The position numbers and the translations under genes are program-made. The notes under the pieces were generated by a model, which was not told where the DNA came from, made no database searches, and saw nothing but the letters and a program-made list of their open reading frames with translations. A DNA stretch of 64,000 nt from Thalassolituus maritimus (GTDB taxonomy: Bacteria > Pseudomonadota > Gammaproteobacteria > Pseudomonadales > Oceanobacteraceae): the NCBI GenBank assembly GCA_913019975.1, contig CAJWBH010000002.1, forward strand, positions 186,001 through 250,000. Direction: 5' to 3'. Below are positions 35,703 to 46,926 of the stretch, piece after piece. The number at the start of each line of letters is the position of its first letter. Position 1 is the first letter of the stretch.

Positions 35703-37634
35703 ATGCCTGTTATTACCCTTCCAGACGGCTCCAAACGCGAGTTCGATCAACCCGTTACCCTGATGCAAGTTGCCGAAGATATTGGCCCTGGTCTCGCCAA
35801 AGCGACCGTATGTGGTCGTATTAACGGTGAACTGGTCGATGCCTGTGAGCTGATCACCGATGACGCCGATGTCACTCTGATCACCGGTCGCGACGAAGAA
35901 GGTCTGGAAGTTATCCGTCACTCATTCGCTCACCTCGTTGGTCATGCCGTTAAGCAGCTGTACCCAACGGCTAAGATGGCCATTGGCCCGGTGATCGAAA
36001 ACGGCTTCTATTACGATATTGATTACGAGCGTCCATTTACACCCGAAGACCTCGAAGCCATCGAGAAGCGTGTTAAAGAGCTGATCAAGAAGGATTACGA
36101 AGTCATCAAGAAGATGACGCCGATCAAAGACGCACGCCGCGTGTTTGTTGATCGTGGTGAAGACTACAAAGTTGAGTTGATCGACGATCTGATCGAAAAA
36201 GGTGAAGAGGCGGTTGGCCTGTATCACCATGAAGAATACACAGATATGTGTCGTGGTCCGCACGTACCGAATACTCGTGTTATGCGTATCTTCAAGCTGC
36301 AACGTGTGTCTGGCGCCTACTGGCGTGGAGATTCTCAGAACGCTCAGCTGCAACGTATCTACGGTACTGCGTGGAACGACAAAAAAGAAATGAAAGCGTA
36401 TCTCCAGCGTCTTGAAGAGGCTGAGAAGCGCGACCACCGTAAACTGGCGAAGCAGCTGGATCTGTTCCACCTGCAGGAAGAAGCGCCGGGTATGGTGTTC
36501 TGGCATCCGAACGGCTGGACCATTTATCAGGTACTCGAGCAGTACATGCGTAGAGTTCAGAACGATGCTGGTTATCAGGAGATCAAGACCCCGCAGGTTG
36601 TTGATCGCACCTTGTGGGAGAAGTCTGGCCACTGGGAACACTACTCAGATGCCATGTTCACTACGGAATCTGAGAAGCGCAGCTACGCGGTGAAGCCGAT
36701 GAACTGCCCATGCCATATTCAGGTGTTCAATCAGGGTCTGAAGTCTTATCGTGAACTGCCGCTGCGTCTGGCTGAGTTTGGTTGCTGCCACCGTAATGAG
36801 CCATCCGGTGCGCTGCACGGCATTATGCGTGTGCGTGGCTTCACTCAGGATGATGCACACATCTTCTGCTCGAACAGCCAGATCCGTCAGGAAGCTTCTG
36901 ATTTCATCAAGCTGACTCTGGACGTCTACAAAGACTTCGGATTCGACGCGGTTGAAATGAAACTTTCAACGCGCCCGGAAGGTCGTATTGGTGAAGAGTC
37001 GCTTTGGGATGAAGCTGAAGCGGCACTGGAAGATGCTCTTAACGACGCCGGCCTCGACTGGGAACTCCAACCGGGTGAAGGTGCGTTCTACGGTCCTAAG
37101 ATTGAATTCTCTCTGCGCGACTGCATCGGCCGTGTATGGCAGTGCGGTACGATTCAGCTTGATTTCATGCTGCCAGAGCGTCTCGGTGCTCAGTTCGTCG
37201 ACGAAGATGGCGAGCGTAAGACGCCGGTTATGCTGCACCGTGCTATTCTTGGCTCGTTCGAGCGTTTTGTCGGCATTCTGATTGAACACTACGCGGGCGC
37301 AATGCCGCCATGGTTGTCTCCGAAGCAGGTCTCAATCCTGAATATCACAGACAGTCAGGCCGAATATTGCACGGAAATCGCCGAAAAACTCAAAGCTGCG
37401 GGCTTCAGGGCCGATGCGGACTTGAGAAATGAGAAGATCGGCTTTAAAATCCGCGAGCATACTTTACACAAGGTCCCTTTCCAGCTCGTGGTGGGGGACA
37501 AAGAAAAAGAAACAAACACTGTCGCAGTGCGCACCCGTAAGGGTGAAGACCTCGGTACAATGAGTGTCGACGAGTTTATTGCCATCCTCGAGAAGGCGAT
37601 TGCAGAACGCGGCCGGTTTGGAATGGAGAACTGA
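35703..37634 (+). CDS. thrS: threonyl-tRNA synthetase
   Basis: ThrRS charges tRNA-Thr and edits mischarged serine. The 643-residue protein has the N-terminal TGS domain ([20 protein letters not shown]), the editing domain with [16 protein letters not shown] near residue 75, the class II motif 1-3 region with MNCPCH (about 336), [21 protein letters not shown] and [10 protein letters not shown] (about 463), and the C-terminal anticodon domain. AAGGAT precedes the ATG. It heads the conserved run with infC, rpmI, rplT, pheS, pheT and ihfA. Confidence 0.98.
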   Translation: MPVITLPDGSKREFDQPVTLMQVAEDIGPGLAKATVCGRINGELVDACELITDDADVTLITGRDEEGLEVIRHSFAHLVGHAVKQLYPTAKMAIGPVIENGFYYDIDYERPFTPEDLEAIEKRVKELIKKDYEVIKKMTPIKDARRVFVDRGEDYKVELIDDLIEKGEEAVGLYHHEEYTDMCRGPHVPNTRVMRIFKLQRVSGAYWRGDSQNAQLQRIYGTAWNDKKEMKAYLQRLEEAEKRDHRKLAKQLDLFHLQEEAPGMVFWHPNGWTIYQVLEQYMRRVQNDAGYQEIKTPQVVDRTLWEKSGHWEHYSDAMFTTESEKRSYAVKPMNCPCHIQVFNQGLKSYRELPLRLAEFGCCHRNEPSGALHGIMRVRGFTQDDAHIFCSNSQIRQEASDFIKLTLDVYKDFGFDAVEMKLSTRPEGRIGEESLWDEAEAALEDALNDAGLDWELQPGEGAFYGPKIEFSLRDCIGRVWQCGTIQLDFMLPERLGAQFVDEDGERKTPVMLHRAILGSFERFVGILIEHYAGAMPPWLSPKQVSILNITDSQAEYCTEIAEKLKAAGFRADADLRNEKIGFKIREHTLHKVPFQLVVGDKEKETNTVAVRTRKGEDLGTMSVDEFIAILEKAIAERGRFGMEN

Positions 37635-38176
37635 TCATCAGACGCGATAATAGAAGAGGAGCACGTGATAATCGTGCCCCCATTAACGACCAGATTCGTG
37701 CAAACGAAGTCCGGTTAATCGGAGCAGACGGCGAGCAAGTAGGCGTCGTTTCTTTACGCGAAGCCCTTGAGGCCGCCCAAGAAGCCGAACTGGATCTGGT
37801 TCAGATTTCAGATGGCGATCCGATCGTCTGTAAGATCATGGACTTCGGCAAGAAGCTCTACGAAGAGAAGAAGCAGAAAGCCGAAGCCAAAAAGAAACAG
37901 CACCAGGTGCAGATTAAGGAAGTCAAATTCCGTCCGGGTACGGAAGAAGGCGACTATCAGATCAAACTGCGTAACCTGAAGCGCTTCCTCGAAGCGGGCA
38001 ACAAAGCGAAAGTATCGCTGCGTTTCCGCGGTCGTGAGATGGCGCACCAGAACCTGGGTATGGAACTGATGATGCGTGTCGAGAAAGATCTCGAAGAACT
38101 CGGCAGCGTAGAACAGCGTCCTAAGATGGAAGGTCGCCAGATGATCATGGTCATCGGCCCATCCAAAAAGAAGTAG
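37634..38176 (+). CDS. infC: translation initiation factor IF-3 with non-AUG start
   Basis: IF-3 binds the 30S subunit, keeps it apart from 50S and checks the start codon. No ATG in frame lies before 37838, where the protein would lose its N-terminal domain. The conserved N-terminal part ([20 protein letters not shown]) is coded upstream and reads back to two ATC codons at 37634 and 37637, right at the thrS stop, with GGAGA at 37625-37629. A start at 37634 gives 180 residues, the length of E. coli IF-3. E. coli infC uses AUU, and such rare starts let IF-3 repress its own synthesis. Here the start is most likely AUC. The C-terminal domain ends in [14 protein letters not shown]. Confidence 0.93.
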   Translation: MIRRDNRRGARDNRAPINDQIRANEVRLIGADGEQVGVVSLREALEAAQEAELDLVQISDGDPIVCKIMDFGKKLYEEKKQKAEAKKKQHQVQIKEVKFRPGTEEGDYQIKLRNLKRFLEAGNKAKVSLRFRGREMAHQNLGMELMMRVEKDLEELGSVEQRPKMEGRQMIMVIGPSKKK

Positions 38177-38200
38177 TCTGGTTTTCAAATGAATACGCAG

Positions 38201-38222
38201 ACCCCGGCGCTTGCCGGGGTTT
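38201..38222 (+). promoter_or_regulatory. GC-rich hairpin in the infC-rpmI spacer
   Basis: ACCCCGG and CCGGGGT form a 7-bp stem around a six-base loop, 25 bases after infC. Few T residues follow. It may be a weak terminator or part of the bL20-type leader control known for rpmI-rplT, but I cannot fold the whole leader here. Confidence 0.5.
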
Positions 38223-38331
38223 GTGCGTTCTGCCAGACGCTGCGTCGGCCTGAGTTGGGCAGGCGTTATTACGGCAGAGATTGTACAGGGTCTTAGTTTC
38301 TGTACGTCTCATAACTTTCAGGAGTATGAAA

Positions 38332-38526
38332 ATGCCTAAGATCAAAACTAAGAGCGGCGCTGCGAAGCGCTTCAAAAAGACTGCGAACGGTTTCAAGCAC
38401 CGTAATGCTTTCCGCAGCCACATCCTGACTAAGAAGAGCACGAAGCGTAAGCGCCACCTGCGTGGTATGTCTCAGCTGCACGCTGCAGACAAGAAGCTTG
38501 TTATTCGTATGCTTCCTAATCTTTAA
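38332..38526 (+). CDS. rpmI: ribosomal protein bL35
   Basis: A 64-residue, very basic large-subunit protein: [20 protein letters not shown] at the N-terminus and [20 protein letters not shown] at the end. The ATG at 38332 has AGGAG seven bases upstream. A frame extending back to 38281 is not supported. It is followed by rplT after 21 bases. Confidence 0.97.
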   Translation: MPKIKTKSGAAKRFKKTANGFKHRNAFRSHILTKKSTKRKRHLRGMSQLHAADKKLVIRMLPNL

Positions 38527-38547
38527 TCGACTGTCAGGAGATAAATT

Positions 38548-38901
38548 ATGGCTCGTGTAAAACGTGGTGTTGTCGCTCGTCGTCGTCACAAGAAAATTCT
38601 GAAGCAGGCTAAAGGTTACTACGGTGCCCGCAGTCGCGTGTTCCGCGTTGCTAAGCAAGCGGTAATCAAAGCAGGTCAGTACGCTTACCGTGACCGTCGT
38701 CAGCGTAAGCGTCAGTTCCGTCAGCTGTGGATTGCGCGTATCAACGCTGGTGCACGTCAGAACGGTCTGTCTTACAGCAAGTTCATCAATGGCCTGAAAA
38801 AAGCCACTGTTGAAATTGACCGTAAGGTTCTGGCTGATCTGGCTGTGAATGAAAAAGCAGCGTTTGCGGCTCTGGTTGAAAAAGCCAAGTCCAGCCTGTA
38901 A
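38548..38901 (+). CDS. rplT: ribosomal protein bL20
   Basis: The 117-residue bL20, an early-assembly 23S rRNA-binding protein that in related bacteria also represses this operon. It starts [20 protein letters not shown] and carries [16 protein letters not shown] and [25 protein letters not shown] lies ahead of the ATG. A strong terminator follows. Confidence 0.97.
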   Translation: MARVKRGVVARRRHKKILKQAKGYYGARSRVFRVAKQAVIKAGQYAYRDRRQRKRQFRQLWIARINAGARQNGLSYSKFINGLKKATVEIDRKVLADLAVNEKAAFAALVEKAKSSL

Positions 38902-38962
38902 TTTCACCGCGCTCTTCTGAGCACGCGGAACCGGGCCAGCCATTAGCTTGACTGGCCAAAGG

Positions 38963-39004
38963 ATAGGGGAGTGGCTTTCTTTGAAAGACCTCCCCTATTT
39001 TTTT
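38963..39004 (+). terminator. rho-independent terminator after rplT
   Basis: ATAGGGGAG and CTCCCCTAT pair across an inner small hairpin (CTTTC/GAAAG), followed by a run of seven T residues. It ends the thrS-infC-rpmI-rplT transcript or separates it from pheST. Confidence 0.9.
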
Positions 39005-39022
39005 GCGTTATTAAACACATTC

Positions 39023-39077
39023 AGTGCTTACCAGAGCTTCTTCTATAGGATGCCCTGAGGGAATTCCGGTAAGCACT
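39023..39077 (+). promoter_or_regulatory. inverted repeat in the pheS leader
   Basis: AGTGCTTACC (39023-39032) and GGTAAGCACT (39068-39077) form a perfect 10-bp inverted repeat enclosing 35 bases, ending about 32 bases before the pheS start. It could be a leader structure that affects pheST expression. No Phe-rich leader peptide is convincing. Confidence 0.5.
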
Positions 39078-39091
39078 TAATCAAAAAATGA

Positions 39092-40114
<1,023 letters not shown>

Positions 40115-40132
40115 TTCAGGGGATATTAAGAA

Positions 40133-42520
40133 ATGAAATTCAGCGAACAGTGGTTACGCGAATGGGTTAACCCTGAGATTACGACTCAGGAACTGGTCGA
40201 TCACCTGACTCTTGCGGGTCTTGAGGTCGATGGAGAAGAGCCGGTTGCCGGTGAGTTTTCTGGAGTGGTTGTTGGACAGGTTGTCAGCCGTGAGCAGCAC
40301 CCGGATGCCGATAAACTGAGCCTGTGTCAGGTGACTGATGGCACTGAGAATTTCCAGATCGTTTGTGGTGCGGCGAACGTGCGCGAGGGTCTGAAAATTC
40401 CTTTCGCTAAAATCGGCGCGGTTCTGCCAACCGAAGATGGCAAAGGCTTCAAAATCAAAAAAGCCAAGCTGCGTGGCGTCGAGTCATTCGGCATGCTGTG
40501 TGCCGAAGCAGAGCTTGGCATGGCAGAAAGCTCTGAAGGTCTGATGGAGCTGCCGGATTCTGCCCCTGTTGGCGCAGATTTCCGCGAATACCTGAACCTC
40601 AATGACACCATCATTGAAGTCGACCTGACACCAAACCGTGCAGATTGCCTGAGCATTGCGGGTCTGGCGCGCGAAACTGGCGTGCTGACGCGTACCGAAG
40701 TGAAGCCGCCACTCGTGGCTGCCGTTGCAGCATCAATTGATGATAAAGCGTCTGTCGAAGTGACTGCGGCAGATGCCTGCCCACGCTATCTCGGTCGTAT
40801 CGTGAAAGGTGTGAACGTAAAAGCAGAAACGCCACTGTGGATGGTTGAGAAGCTGCGCCGTGGCGGTATCCGCTCGATTGACCCTGTCGTGGATATTACC
40901 AACTACGTATTGCTGGAATTGGGTCAGCCGATGCACGCTTTTGACCTGGCACAGGTAGAAGGTGGCATCCGTGTACGTATGGCAGAAGAGGGCGAAAAGC
41001 TAACTCTGCTCGACGGCCAGGAAGTCGAACTGAACGCAGACACTCTGGTGATTGCTGACCACAGCAAACCGCTGGCTATGGCCGGTGTGATGGGTGGCGA
41101 GCACTCCGGTGTAAACGGCGACACCCGGGACCTGCTGTTGGAAGCGGCGTTCTTCAACCCGATTGCGATCGCTGGTCGTGCCCGTAACTACGGCCTGCAC
41201 ACCGATTCTTCGCACCGTTTTGAGCGTGGCGTTGACTACAGCCTGGCCAATACTGCGATGGAACGTGCGACTCAGCTCGTTATTGATATCTGCGGTGGTC
41301 AGGCGGGTCCTGTGACAGAAGTAACTGCCGAAGACAAACTGCCTGAAGCAGCCACCATTACTCTGCGCCGTAAGCGCATCGAGCAAGTCCTGAGCCTGAC
41401 CATGGCTGACGACGAAGTGACCGACATTCTGGTTCGCCTCGGCATGGACACTGAAACCACTGCTGAAGGCTGGACAGTAAAAGCGCCGTCGTATCGTTTT
41501 GATATGGCCATCGAAGCTGACCTGATTGAAGAGCTGGCACGCATCTACGGCTATAATCGTCTGCCTACCCGTGTTCCTGCGGCGGCGACGCCGTTGGCAA
41601 AAGCACCTGAATCCCGTATGCCAATCCGCGACCTGCGTCGCCAGATCATTGCTCGCGGTTATCAGGAAGCCATTACCTACAGCTTTGTTGAACCAGAACT
41701 GCAGAAAGCTCTCGACCCTGAGCGTGAAGCTCTGCCACTGCTGAATCCGATTTCAGCGGACATGGGCGTGATGCGCACGACTCTGCTGACTGGTCTGGTG
41801 TCTGCCGCCAGTTACAACCTGAAGCGTCAGCAGCCACGCGTTCGCCTGTTCGAAACCGGCCTGCGTTTTGTGCCTGAAGCTGATGGCCTGAAACAGACTC
41901 CAACACTGGCGATGCTGGTGTGCGGTAACCGTCTGACTCAGGGCTGGAGCGAGCAGGAAACCCCGGTAGATTTCTTCGACCTGAAAGGTGACGTTGAGTC
42001 TCTGTTAGCTCGTGGCGGCGATGCCTCCGCTTATCGTTTCGAGTCTGCTCAGCATCCAGCACTGCACCCAGGCCAGACAGCGCGCGTTCTGAAGAACGGC
42101 GAACCAATTGGTTGGATTGGCGCACTGCACCCAGCGACTCAGAAAAAGGTTGGGGTCAAGCAGCCGTTGTTTGTCGCGGAACTGGACCTTGAAGCCATCC
42201 GTGATATTGCCGTGCCTTCGTATGGCGATATTTCGAAATTCCCTGAAATGCGTCGCGACCTGGCACTGGTTGTAGACCAGTCAGTTCAGGTGGATCAGGT
42301 ATTCGACGGAATCCGAAGCGTAGCGGGGGATTACCTCACTAAGCTCAACCTGTTTGATGTATATGTCGGCAAAGGTATTGATCCTGATAGAAAAAGTCTC
42401 GCTTTGGGCTTGACGTGGCAGCATCCTTCACGCACTCTGACTGATGAAGAAGTGAACAACTCTGTGGAAGCAGTCTTGGCTCACCTCTCTGAAAGCATAG
42501 GAGCAACGTTAAGGGGTTAA
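40133..42520 (+). CDS. pheT: phenylalanyl-tRNA synthetase beta subunit
   Basis: The 795-residue beta subunit with the usual domain order: an EMAP/tRNA-binding region ([20 protein letters not shown]), the B3/B4 editing region ([37 protein letters not shown]), B5 ([16 protein letters not shown] type) and a C-terminal ferredoxin-like anticodon domain ([17 protein letters not shown]). The length is normal. ihfA starts one base after its stop. Confidence 0.97.
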   Translation: MKFSEQWLREWVNPEITTQELVDHLTLAGLEVDGEEPVAGEFSGVVVGQVVSREQHPDADKLSLCQVTDGTENFQIVCGAANVREGLKIPFAKIGAVLPTEDGKGFKIKKAKLRGVESFGMLCAEAELGMAESSEGLMELPDSAPVGADFREYLNLNDTIIEVDLTPNRADCLSIAGLARETGVLTRTEVKPPLVAAVAASIDDKASVEVTAADACPRYLGRIVKGVNVKAETPLWMVEKLRRGGIRSIDPVVDITNYVLLELGQPMHAFDLAQVEGGIRVRMAEEGEKLTLLDGQEVELNADTLVIADHSKPLAMAGVMGGEHSGVNGDTRDLLLEAAFFNPIAIAGRARNYGLHTDSSHRFERGVDYSLANTAMERATQLVIDICGGQAGPVTEVTAEDKLPEAATITLRRKRIEQVLSLTMADDEVTDILVRLGMDTETTAEGWTVKAPSYRFDMAIEADLIEELARIYGYNRLPTRVPAAATPLAKAPESRMPIRDLRRQIIARGYQEAITYSFVEPELQKALDPEREALPLLNPISADMGVMRTTLLTGLVSAASYNLKRQQPRVRLFETGLRFVPEADGLKQTPTLAMLVCGNRLTQGWSEQETPVDFFDLKGDVESLLARGGDASAYRFESAQHPALHPGQTARVLKNGEPIGWIGALHPATQKKVGVKQPLFVAELDLEAIRDIAVPSYGDISKFPEMRRDLALVVDQSVQVDQVFDGIRSVAGDYLTKLNLFDVYVGKGIDPDRKSLALGLTWQHPSRTLTDEEVNNSVEAVLAHLSESIGATLRG

Positions 42521-42521
42521 C

Positions 42522-42827
42522 ATGACCGCCCTGACCAAAGCAGAACTGGCAGAAAAACTGTTTGAAGATCTTGGTCTCAATAAGCGTGAAGCTAAGGATA
42601 TGGTGGACATCTTTTTTGATGAAATCCGCGATAGCCTGAGTCGTAATGAGCAGGTGAAGTTATCAGGATTTGGTAACTTCGACCTGCGTGATAAGCGTCA
42701 GCGTCCGGGAAGGAATCCGAAGACAGGCGAGGAGATCCCTATTTCTGCTCGCCGGGTCGTGACGTTCAAACCGGGGCAGAAGCTCAAAATCCGGGTAGAA
42801 GCCTATGCTGGAAGCCAGCCACAATAA
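42522..42827 (+). CDS. ihfA: integration host factor alpha subunit
   Basis: IHF-alpha pairs with IHF-beta to bend DNA sharply, acting in promoter control, replication and recombination. The 101-residue protein begins [20 protein letters not shown], has the flanking wing motif [20 protein letters not shown] and the PGRNPKTGE tip whose Pro inserts into DNA. It follows pheT by one base, a classic arrangement. The 3' end overlaps the merR-type gene by 23 bases. Confidence 0.96.
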   Translation: MTALTKAELAEKLFEDLGLNKREAKDMVDIFFDEIRDSLSRNEQVKLSGFGNFDLRDKRQRPGRNPKTGEEIPISARRVVTFKPGQKLKIRVEAYAGSQPQ

Positions 42828-43173
42828 CGAACTACCGCCCATTCCATCGAAACGCTACTTCACTATTGGTGAGGTCAGTGAGCTTTGCGATGTGAAGCCT
42901 CATGTTCTCAGATATTGGGAGCAGGAATTTCCAACCCTCAAGCCGGTCAAGCGTGCCGGTAATCGTCGTTATTATCAGCGTCAGGACGTCATTCTCGTCC
43001 GTGAAATCCGTGCTTTGCTGTATCAGGATGGCTACACCATTGGTGGCGCCAGACAGAAGCTGGAAGACAACGGAGAGTCGCAGGCGGTGGCCATGGATAA
43101 AGCCCTGATCAAAAACATGATACGCGAGTTGAAAGAGCTGGAAGATATGCTCAACCCAGACTCCGACTTCTGA
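42805..43173 (+). CDS. MerR-family transcriptional regulator
   Basis: A 122-residue protein with a MerR winged helix ([40 protein letters not shown]) and a short dimerising helix (QKLEDNGES). It lies after ihfA in many gammaproteobacteria. The C-terminus is short and has no metal-binding Cys, so a metal-sensing role is unlikely. Its target is not known. It is translated from within the ihfA end. Confidence 0.88.
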   Translation: MLEASHNNELPPIPSKRYFTIGEVSELCDVKPHVLRYWEQEFPTLKPVKRAGNRRYYQRQDVILVREIRALLYQDGYTIGGARQKLEDNGESQAVAMDKALIKNMIRELKELEDMLNPDSDF

Positions 43174-43255
43174 CGGGCATTCCAAAAAAAGTTTACCTTT
43201 TCAGGCACTTAAGTATACTTAAGCGCTCTGTTCACAGGCTTGTGGCAGCATAAGT

Positions 43256-43332
43256 CGGGATGTGGCGCAGTCTGGTAGCGCACTCGCCTGGGGGGCGAGT
43301 GGTCGCAGGTTCAAATCCTGTCATCCCGACCA
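43256..43332 (+). tRNA. tRNA-Pro (anticodon GGG)
   Basis: A 77-base cloverleaf with acceptor CGGGATG/CATCCCG, anticodon stem CTCGC/GCGAG around the loop CTGGGGG (anticodon GGG), a T arm GCAGG/CCTGT around TTCAAAT and an encoded CCA. It reads CCC and CCU codons. An AT-rich region with TATACT precedes it and probably holds its promoter. Confidence 0.96.
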
Positions 43333-43404
43333 ATTTTAAATCCTGTCACTCTGATGAAACTCCATCTCTTCGATAGTCTGATGATTCTTAATAGCGCACT
43401 TTAA

Positions 43405-43430
43405 AACCGGGCTTTTGCCCAGTTTTTTGT
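43405..43430 (+). terminator. rho-independent terminator after tRNA-Pro
   Basis: AACCGGGC and GCCCAGTT pair (one C-A mismatch) around a TTTT loop and run into six T residues, about 75 bases past the tRNA. Confidence 0.8.
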
Positions 43431-43580
43431 TTCATGGCTGATCAGTCGACACTAACAGACCCCTTGCGCTAGTAAATTGTCCCAATTTAACACCAGAGTG
43501 GTGTGGGGATGAGATGCTATCGTTGCTGTCAGTAAGCGGTGGCTGCGCTCACCGCTGGATAAAGTTATATCAGAGAAGCA

Positions 43581-44648
43581 ATGAGAATTATGCAGACGAC
43601 GAAGCCAGTTTCTGAAAATCATCCATCAGTATCGTACGATAATAATGCTTCAAACCAGCGTCTGGTCGAATCACTCAGAATATTGAGTAAGCCATACCGG
43701 GCTACTCCCTGGTTGTTTAATGCACATACCCAGTTAATCTTTTATAGCCTGCGCAAGTATGGCTTTCAGCGGCGCAACGAAAGCGCATCGCTCTACGATT
43801 ACCATGAACAGCTGACAATGCAGGACGGTGGTCTGACAGCTTTATATTGGAGTGGCTACGATTTACCTGAAACAACACCAACGATCGTATTAATTCACAC
43901 CATCAGTGGTAGTCCGGATAGCATGGCAGAGCTCGTGCGCGATCTCGGGTTAAAAACGGGGTGGCGAATCGTGCTGTGTTTGCGGCGTGGGCATGGTCAG
44001 CTGCCATTGTTAACGCCACGGTTTAACATGGTGGGCTGTACTGAAGATTTTCGTGGGCAGCTTGCTCATATAAGAGAGCGCTTTCCTGATTCTCCACTTT
44101 ACGCTGTGGGCACATCAGCTGGTTCCGGTTTGTTAGTGCGATACCTGGGAGAAGAGGGGGGCGATGCTCCCTTCAAAGCGGCCTTTGCTTATTGCCCCGG
44201 ATACGACACAGGCACCTGCTTCGACAATGTGCATCCGCGATATAGCCGTATCATGGCAAAGAAGATGGTTCGCCAGTTTGTCTGCCCTAATGAGAGTGTG
44301 CTGTCTTCTCTGCGGACAGCAGACAGCCTGCTGACGGCTACTGATCTCGGCGATCTCTATCAAAAACTGTACGAGTTAGCGGGGTACGATGACTATCCGT
44401 CGTATGACCAGAATACGAATCCCATGAACGTCTTCGAGGATATTCGGATCCCCTTGATGGTGCTCAACGCAGAGGACGATCCAATCTGCCACATCAACAA
44501 CCTGGATCCCTGGCGAGACAGGATGAAAACGATGGACAACGTTATTCTGGTGACAACGAGAAAGGGGAGTCATTGTGCGCATTATGAAGGTTGGTCCGCG
44601 CGTTCATGGTCGGCTCGCCTGATGAGTGACTATTTCAAGTCTGTGTAG
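43581..44648 (+). CDS. alpha/beta hydrolase, YheT-like
   Basis: A 355-residue hydrolase of the YheT/ABHD1 group. The N-terminus has the family's PWLFNAHTQLIF near residue 43. The nucleophile is in VGTSAGSGLL (about residue 177), the acid is in NAEDDPICH (about 300) and the His in GSHCAHYEG (about 331). The family contains esterases and lipases of uncertain substrate. Two ATG codons (43581 and 43590) are possible. It stands alone after tRNA-Pro. Confidence 0.85.
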   Translation: MRIMQTTKPVSENHPSVSYDNNASNQRLVESLRILSKPYRATPWLFNAHTQLIFYSLRKYGFQRRNESASLYDYHEQLTMQDGGLTALYWSGYDLPETTPTIVLIHTISGSPDSMAELVRDLGLKTGWRIVLCLRRGHGQLPLLTPRFNMVGCTEDFRGQLAHIRERFPDSPLYAVGTSAGSGLLVRYLGEEGGDAPFKAAFAYCPGYDTGTCFDNVHPRYSRIMAKKMVRQFVCPNESVLSSLRTADSLLTATDLGDLYQKLYELAGYDDYPSYDQNTNPMNVFEDIRIPLMVLNAEDDPICHINNLDPWRDRMKTMDNVILVTTRKGSHCAHYEGWSARSWSARLMSDYFKSV

Positions 44649-44805
44649 AGACCATTGCAGCTCTTAGTGATTAATATCGATTGCTATTTGCATTTTTTCT
44701 TCGGGTTATTATTTCTTGAGGTTACAACTTTTTACAGAAAGGGGGTGGCCTGAAGAGATACATATTGGCTTAATATGGCGCATCAAAAATCACTATAAAA
44801 AAATC

Positions 44806-45156
44806 ATGCATCGCTCGATCTTATCCAGTCTCTTCGTGGGCCTGTTGTCATTATCCGCCAATGCTGTCGCCGATGAGCAGCCGACAGACAAAGAAATTCT
44901 CAAGATTCAGACCATCGCCAGTTGCATCGATGATGTCTACTACCAGGGTGGTTACGAAGAAGGCGATACTGCTCGTATCGACTTAATCGATACCATGCTG
45001 GTGCTGTTTGAGTTACCCGCCTATGACGAAGAGTATCTGTATATGGATGTTCCATACGACGGCAAACTCTCATCTGAACTCTATTATCAATGTATTAGCG
45101 GTCAACGTGACATGCTGGATGAAGCTGCGGACAGCCTGGGCATCGCAGCTCACTAG
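44806..45156 (+). CDS. small exported protein of unknown function
   Basis: A 116-residue product if started at ATG 44806 (MHRSILSSLFVGLLSLSANA), which begins with a clear signal peptide cut near ANAVA-DEQ. A longer frame from 44716 has no signal logic. The mature part is acidic and has two Cys (ASCIDD and YYQCISG) that could form a disulfide. No family is recognised. The ribosome site is weak. Confidence 0.6.
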   Translation: MHRSILSSLFVGLLSLSANAVADEQPTDKEILKIQTIASCIDDVYYQGGYEEGDTARIDLIDTMLVLFELPAYDEEYLYMDVPYDGKLSSELYYQCISGQRDMLDEAADSLGIAAH

Positions 45157-45596
45157 TCAACCCTAATGTGAACGGGATACAAACGCGTGTCCCCATATCC
45201 TTCTGATTTCCCCCATTTCTATTTTCTGTATTTCATCTTTTTTCTATTTTTCTATAAAAATATCATACCGTTTATCCTCTGATATTTAACGCTTATCTGA
45301 AGCTGAAATTGCACCTTGAAAATCGATAATTTAAAAGCGTCACACTGGTCTTTGTGACTATTGTGCTTTTTATTAATTACTCATCAAAACTGGAAATTTA
45401 CGATTTTAAAAAATTCGTTTAGTTTGGGTTACTAATAATTACATATCCATCCTAAGTCATTGATTTTTATAGTTAAAAAAATCGTGTAAATAAGGAAACC
45501 AAGAGTAACAATTGTTTAGTAGCTGTAATTTTAAGTGCTCTGATAGAGTTTGTTGTAACTCCTTGATCTAAAAATATTAATAGTGGAGACAACATA
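45157..45596. other. AT-rich leader region without a gene
   Basis: About 440 bases of AT-rich sequence between the small exported protein and the FadL-type gene. Apart from a GTCACA/TGTGAC inverted repeat near 45337-45358 I see nothing that supports a gene. The end holds a GTGGAGAC ribosome site for the porin. A long 5' leader with control elements is possible but not shown. Confidence 0.5.
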
Positions 45597-46916
45597 ATGC
45601 CTTTCTCTATTCGCCCGTTAGCGGGTGTAACTGCTTTTTCTGCTCTGATGATGACAACAGGCGTACACGCCAATATGGGCACCATCGGCAATACCTATGG
45701 TCTGTTTCCGCAGGACGTAGCAACGACGCAGGCGCTCTCTATGTTCAACCAGGAAGTGTCGGCGACATATTACAACCCATCAAGACTGGTAAAAGATCAG
45801 CGTGGTGAGCTTTCTACCGGGCTTCTGCAGGCTGAAGCCAAGCTAGAGGCTGCGGGACCAGATCGTTCAGGTGATCTGCTGTCGCGAACGCCAACGGCAT
45901 CGGTATTGCTGGGATTGAAAACTGACCTGTCGAAGCTAACGACCTTTGACCACCCGATGTTTTTAGGTGTTGTTATCGGCGTAGAGAATTACGGCTTCTC
46001 TCTACTTGAATTTCAGTCTGAGACCAGCGAAGGCGGGCAGTTTCTGGAATACGACCGCCAGCCTCTGTTTGTCAGTGTTGGTGGTGCTACCGAACTGTTC
46101 CGTGGCTTTAGCGGCGGCCTGTCTGCGCGGGCGACGTTAAATAACAATGCGACGCTGACAACCACGACTGACCTCGCAGGTAACACACAATACGAATCTT
46201 TGAATGTGCAGGCTGAGCCTGCCTTATCATTCACACTCTCGAACACCCTTGATCTGGGTGAAATGTTTTGTCCGTATTACGACTGTGCTGTTACTGGGCT
46301 TGAGTTTGCTGTGGCGTACCAACAGCGTTCGTACTCCCGCACCAAAGTAGAAGCAACGACGGTTATCCCCGGTCTTATTCCTGCCTCTGATCCGCTCAAC
46401 TTTACGATTCAGACGTACGACTCTTTCCAACCGACCACTATCACTGCAGGAACGCAATTCGATCGCGGATCGATTCGCATTGGCGCGACGCTGGAGTATC
46501 AGGAGTGGTCGACACTTGAAGATCAGTTTTCCAGCGACACGATTAAAGATCAGGCCGGTGCGGAATTTGAAGACATTATGATTCCGCGTCTTGGAGCAGA
46601 ATATCGCTTCGGCGAATCTTTCTCAGTTTTAGGTGGTTTTTCTTATCGTCCGACTGCGCTGAAAAGTACTCAGACTGTCGATGTAAACCTTTTCGACACT
46701 GACCGCTACGTGGTTGGCGTGGGGATTTCAGCGAAGGTCGGTAAGCAGATGTTCCTCGCTCATCCACTACAGATTGATCTCGGTTATCAGCGCCAGGAGC
46801 TGGTCGACCGAGATTTTACCATTGTGAATTCCCGCCCCGGCACAGCCAATAATATTGAAGTGACTACTGGCGGTAGCGTGGATGTATTCAGTGGTTCTAT
46901 CAGTCTGAAGTTCTGA
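45597..46916 (+). CDS. FadL/TodX-family outer-membrane transporter
   Basis: A 439-residue outer-membrane beta-barrel for hydrophobic compounds. The signal peptide ends near GVHA-NMG (about residue 25). The FadL-type plug region follows (GLFPQDVATTQALSMFNQEV and SATYYNPSRLV), then alternating strands. The chain ends in SGSISLKF with a C-terminal Phe, the BAM signal. It is 10 bases from a giant lipoprotein gene with a strong ribosome site, so the two are an operon. The substrate is not known; long-chain fatty acids or hydrocarbons are typical. Confidence 0.88.
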   Translation: MPFSIRPLAGVTAFSALMMTTGVHANMGTIGNTYGLFPQDVATTQALSMFNQEVSATYYNPSRLVKDQRGELSTGLLQAEAKLEAAGPDRSGDLLSRTPTASVLLGLKTDLSKLTTFDHPMFLGVVIGVENYGFSLLEFQSETSEGGQFLEYDRQPLFVSVGGATELFRGFSGGLSARATLNNNATLTTTTDLAGNTQYESLNVQAEPALSFTLSNTLDLGEMFCPYYDCAVTGLEFAVAYQQRSYSRTKVEATTVIPGLIPASDPLNFTIQTYDSFQPTTITAGTQFDRGSIRIGATLEYQEWSTLEDQFSSDTIKDQAGAEFEDIMIPRLGAEYRFGESFSVLGGFSYRPTALKSTQTVDVNLFDTDRYVVGVGISAKVGKQMFLAHPLQIDLGYQRQELVDRDFTIVNSRPGTANNIEVTTGGSVDVFSGSISLKF

Positions 46917-46926
46917 GGAGGTCGAC

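Noticed and set aside
37838-38176. 112-residue infC from the first ATG
   Set aside because: It lacks the conserved IF-3 N-terminal domain, which is coded just upstream.
38971-39055. GTG frame with several Phe codons (VAFFERPPLFF) as a pheST leader peptide
   Set aside because: The Phe codons are mostly the T run of the rplT terminator; no ribosome site or following attenuator is convincing.
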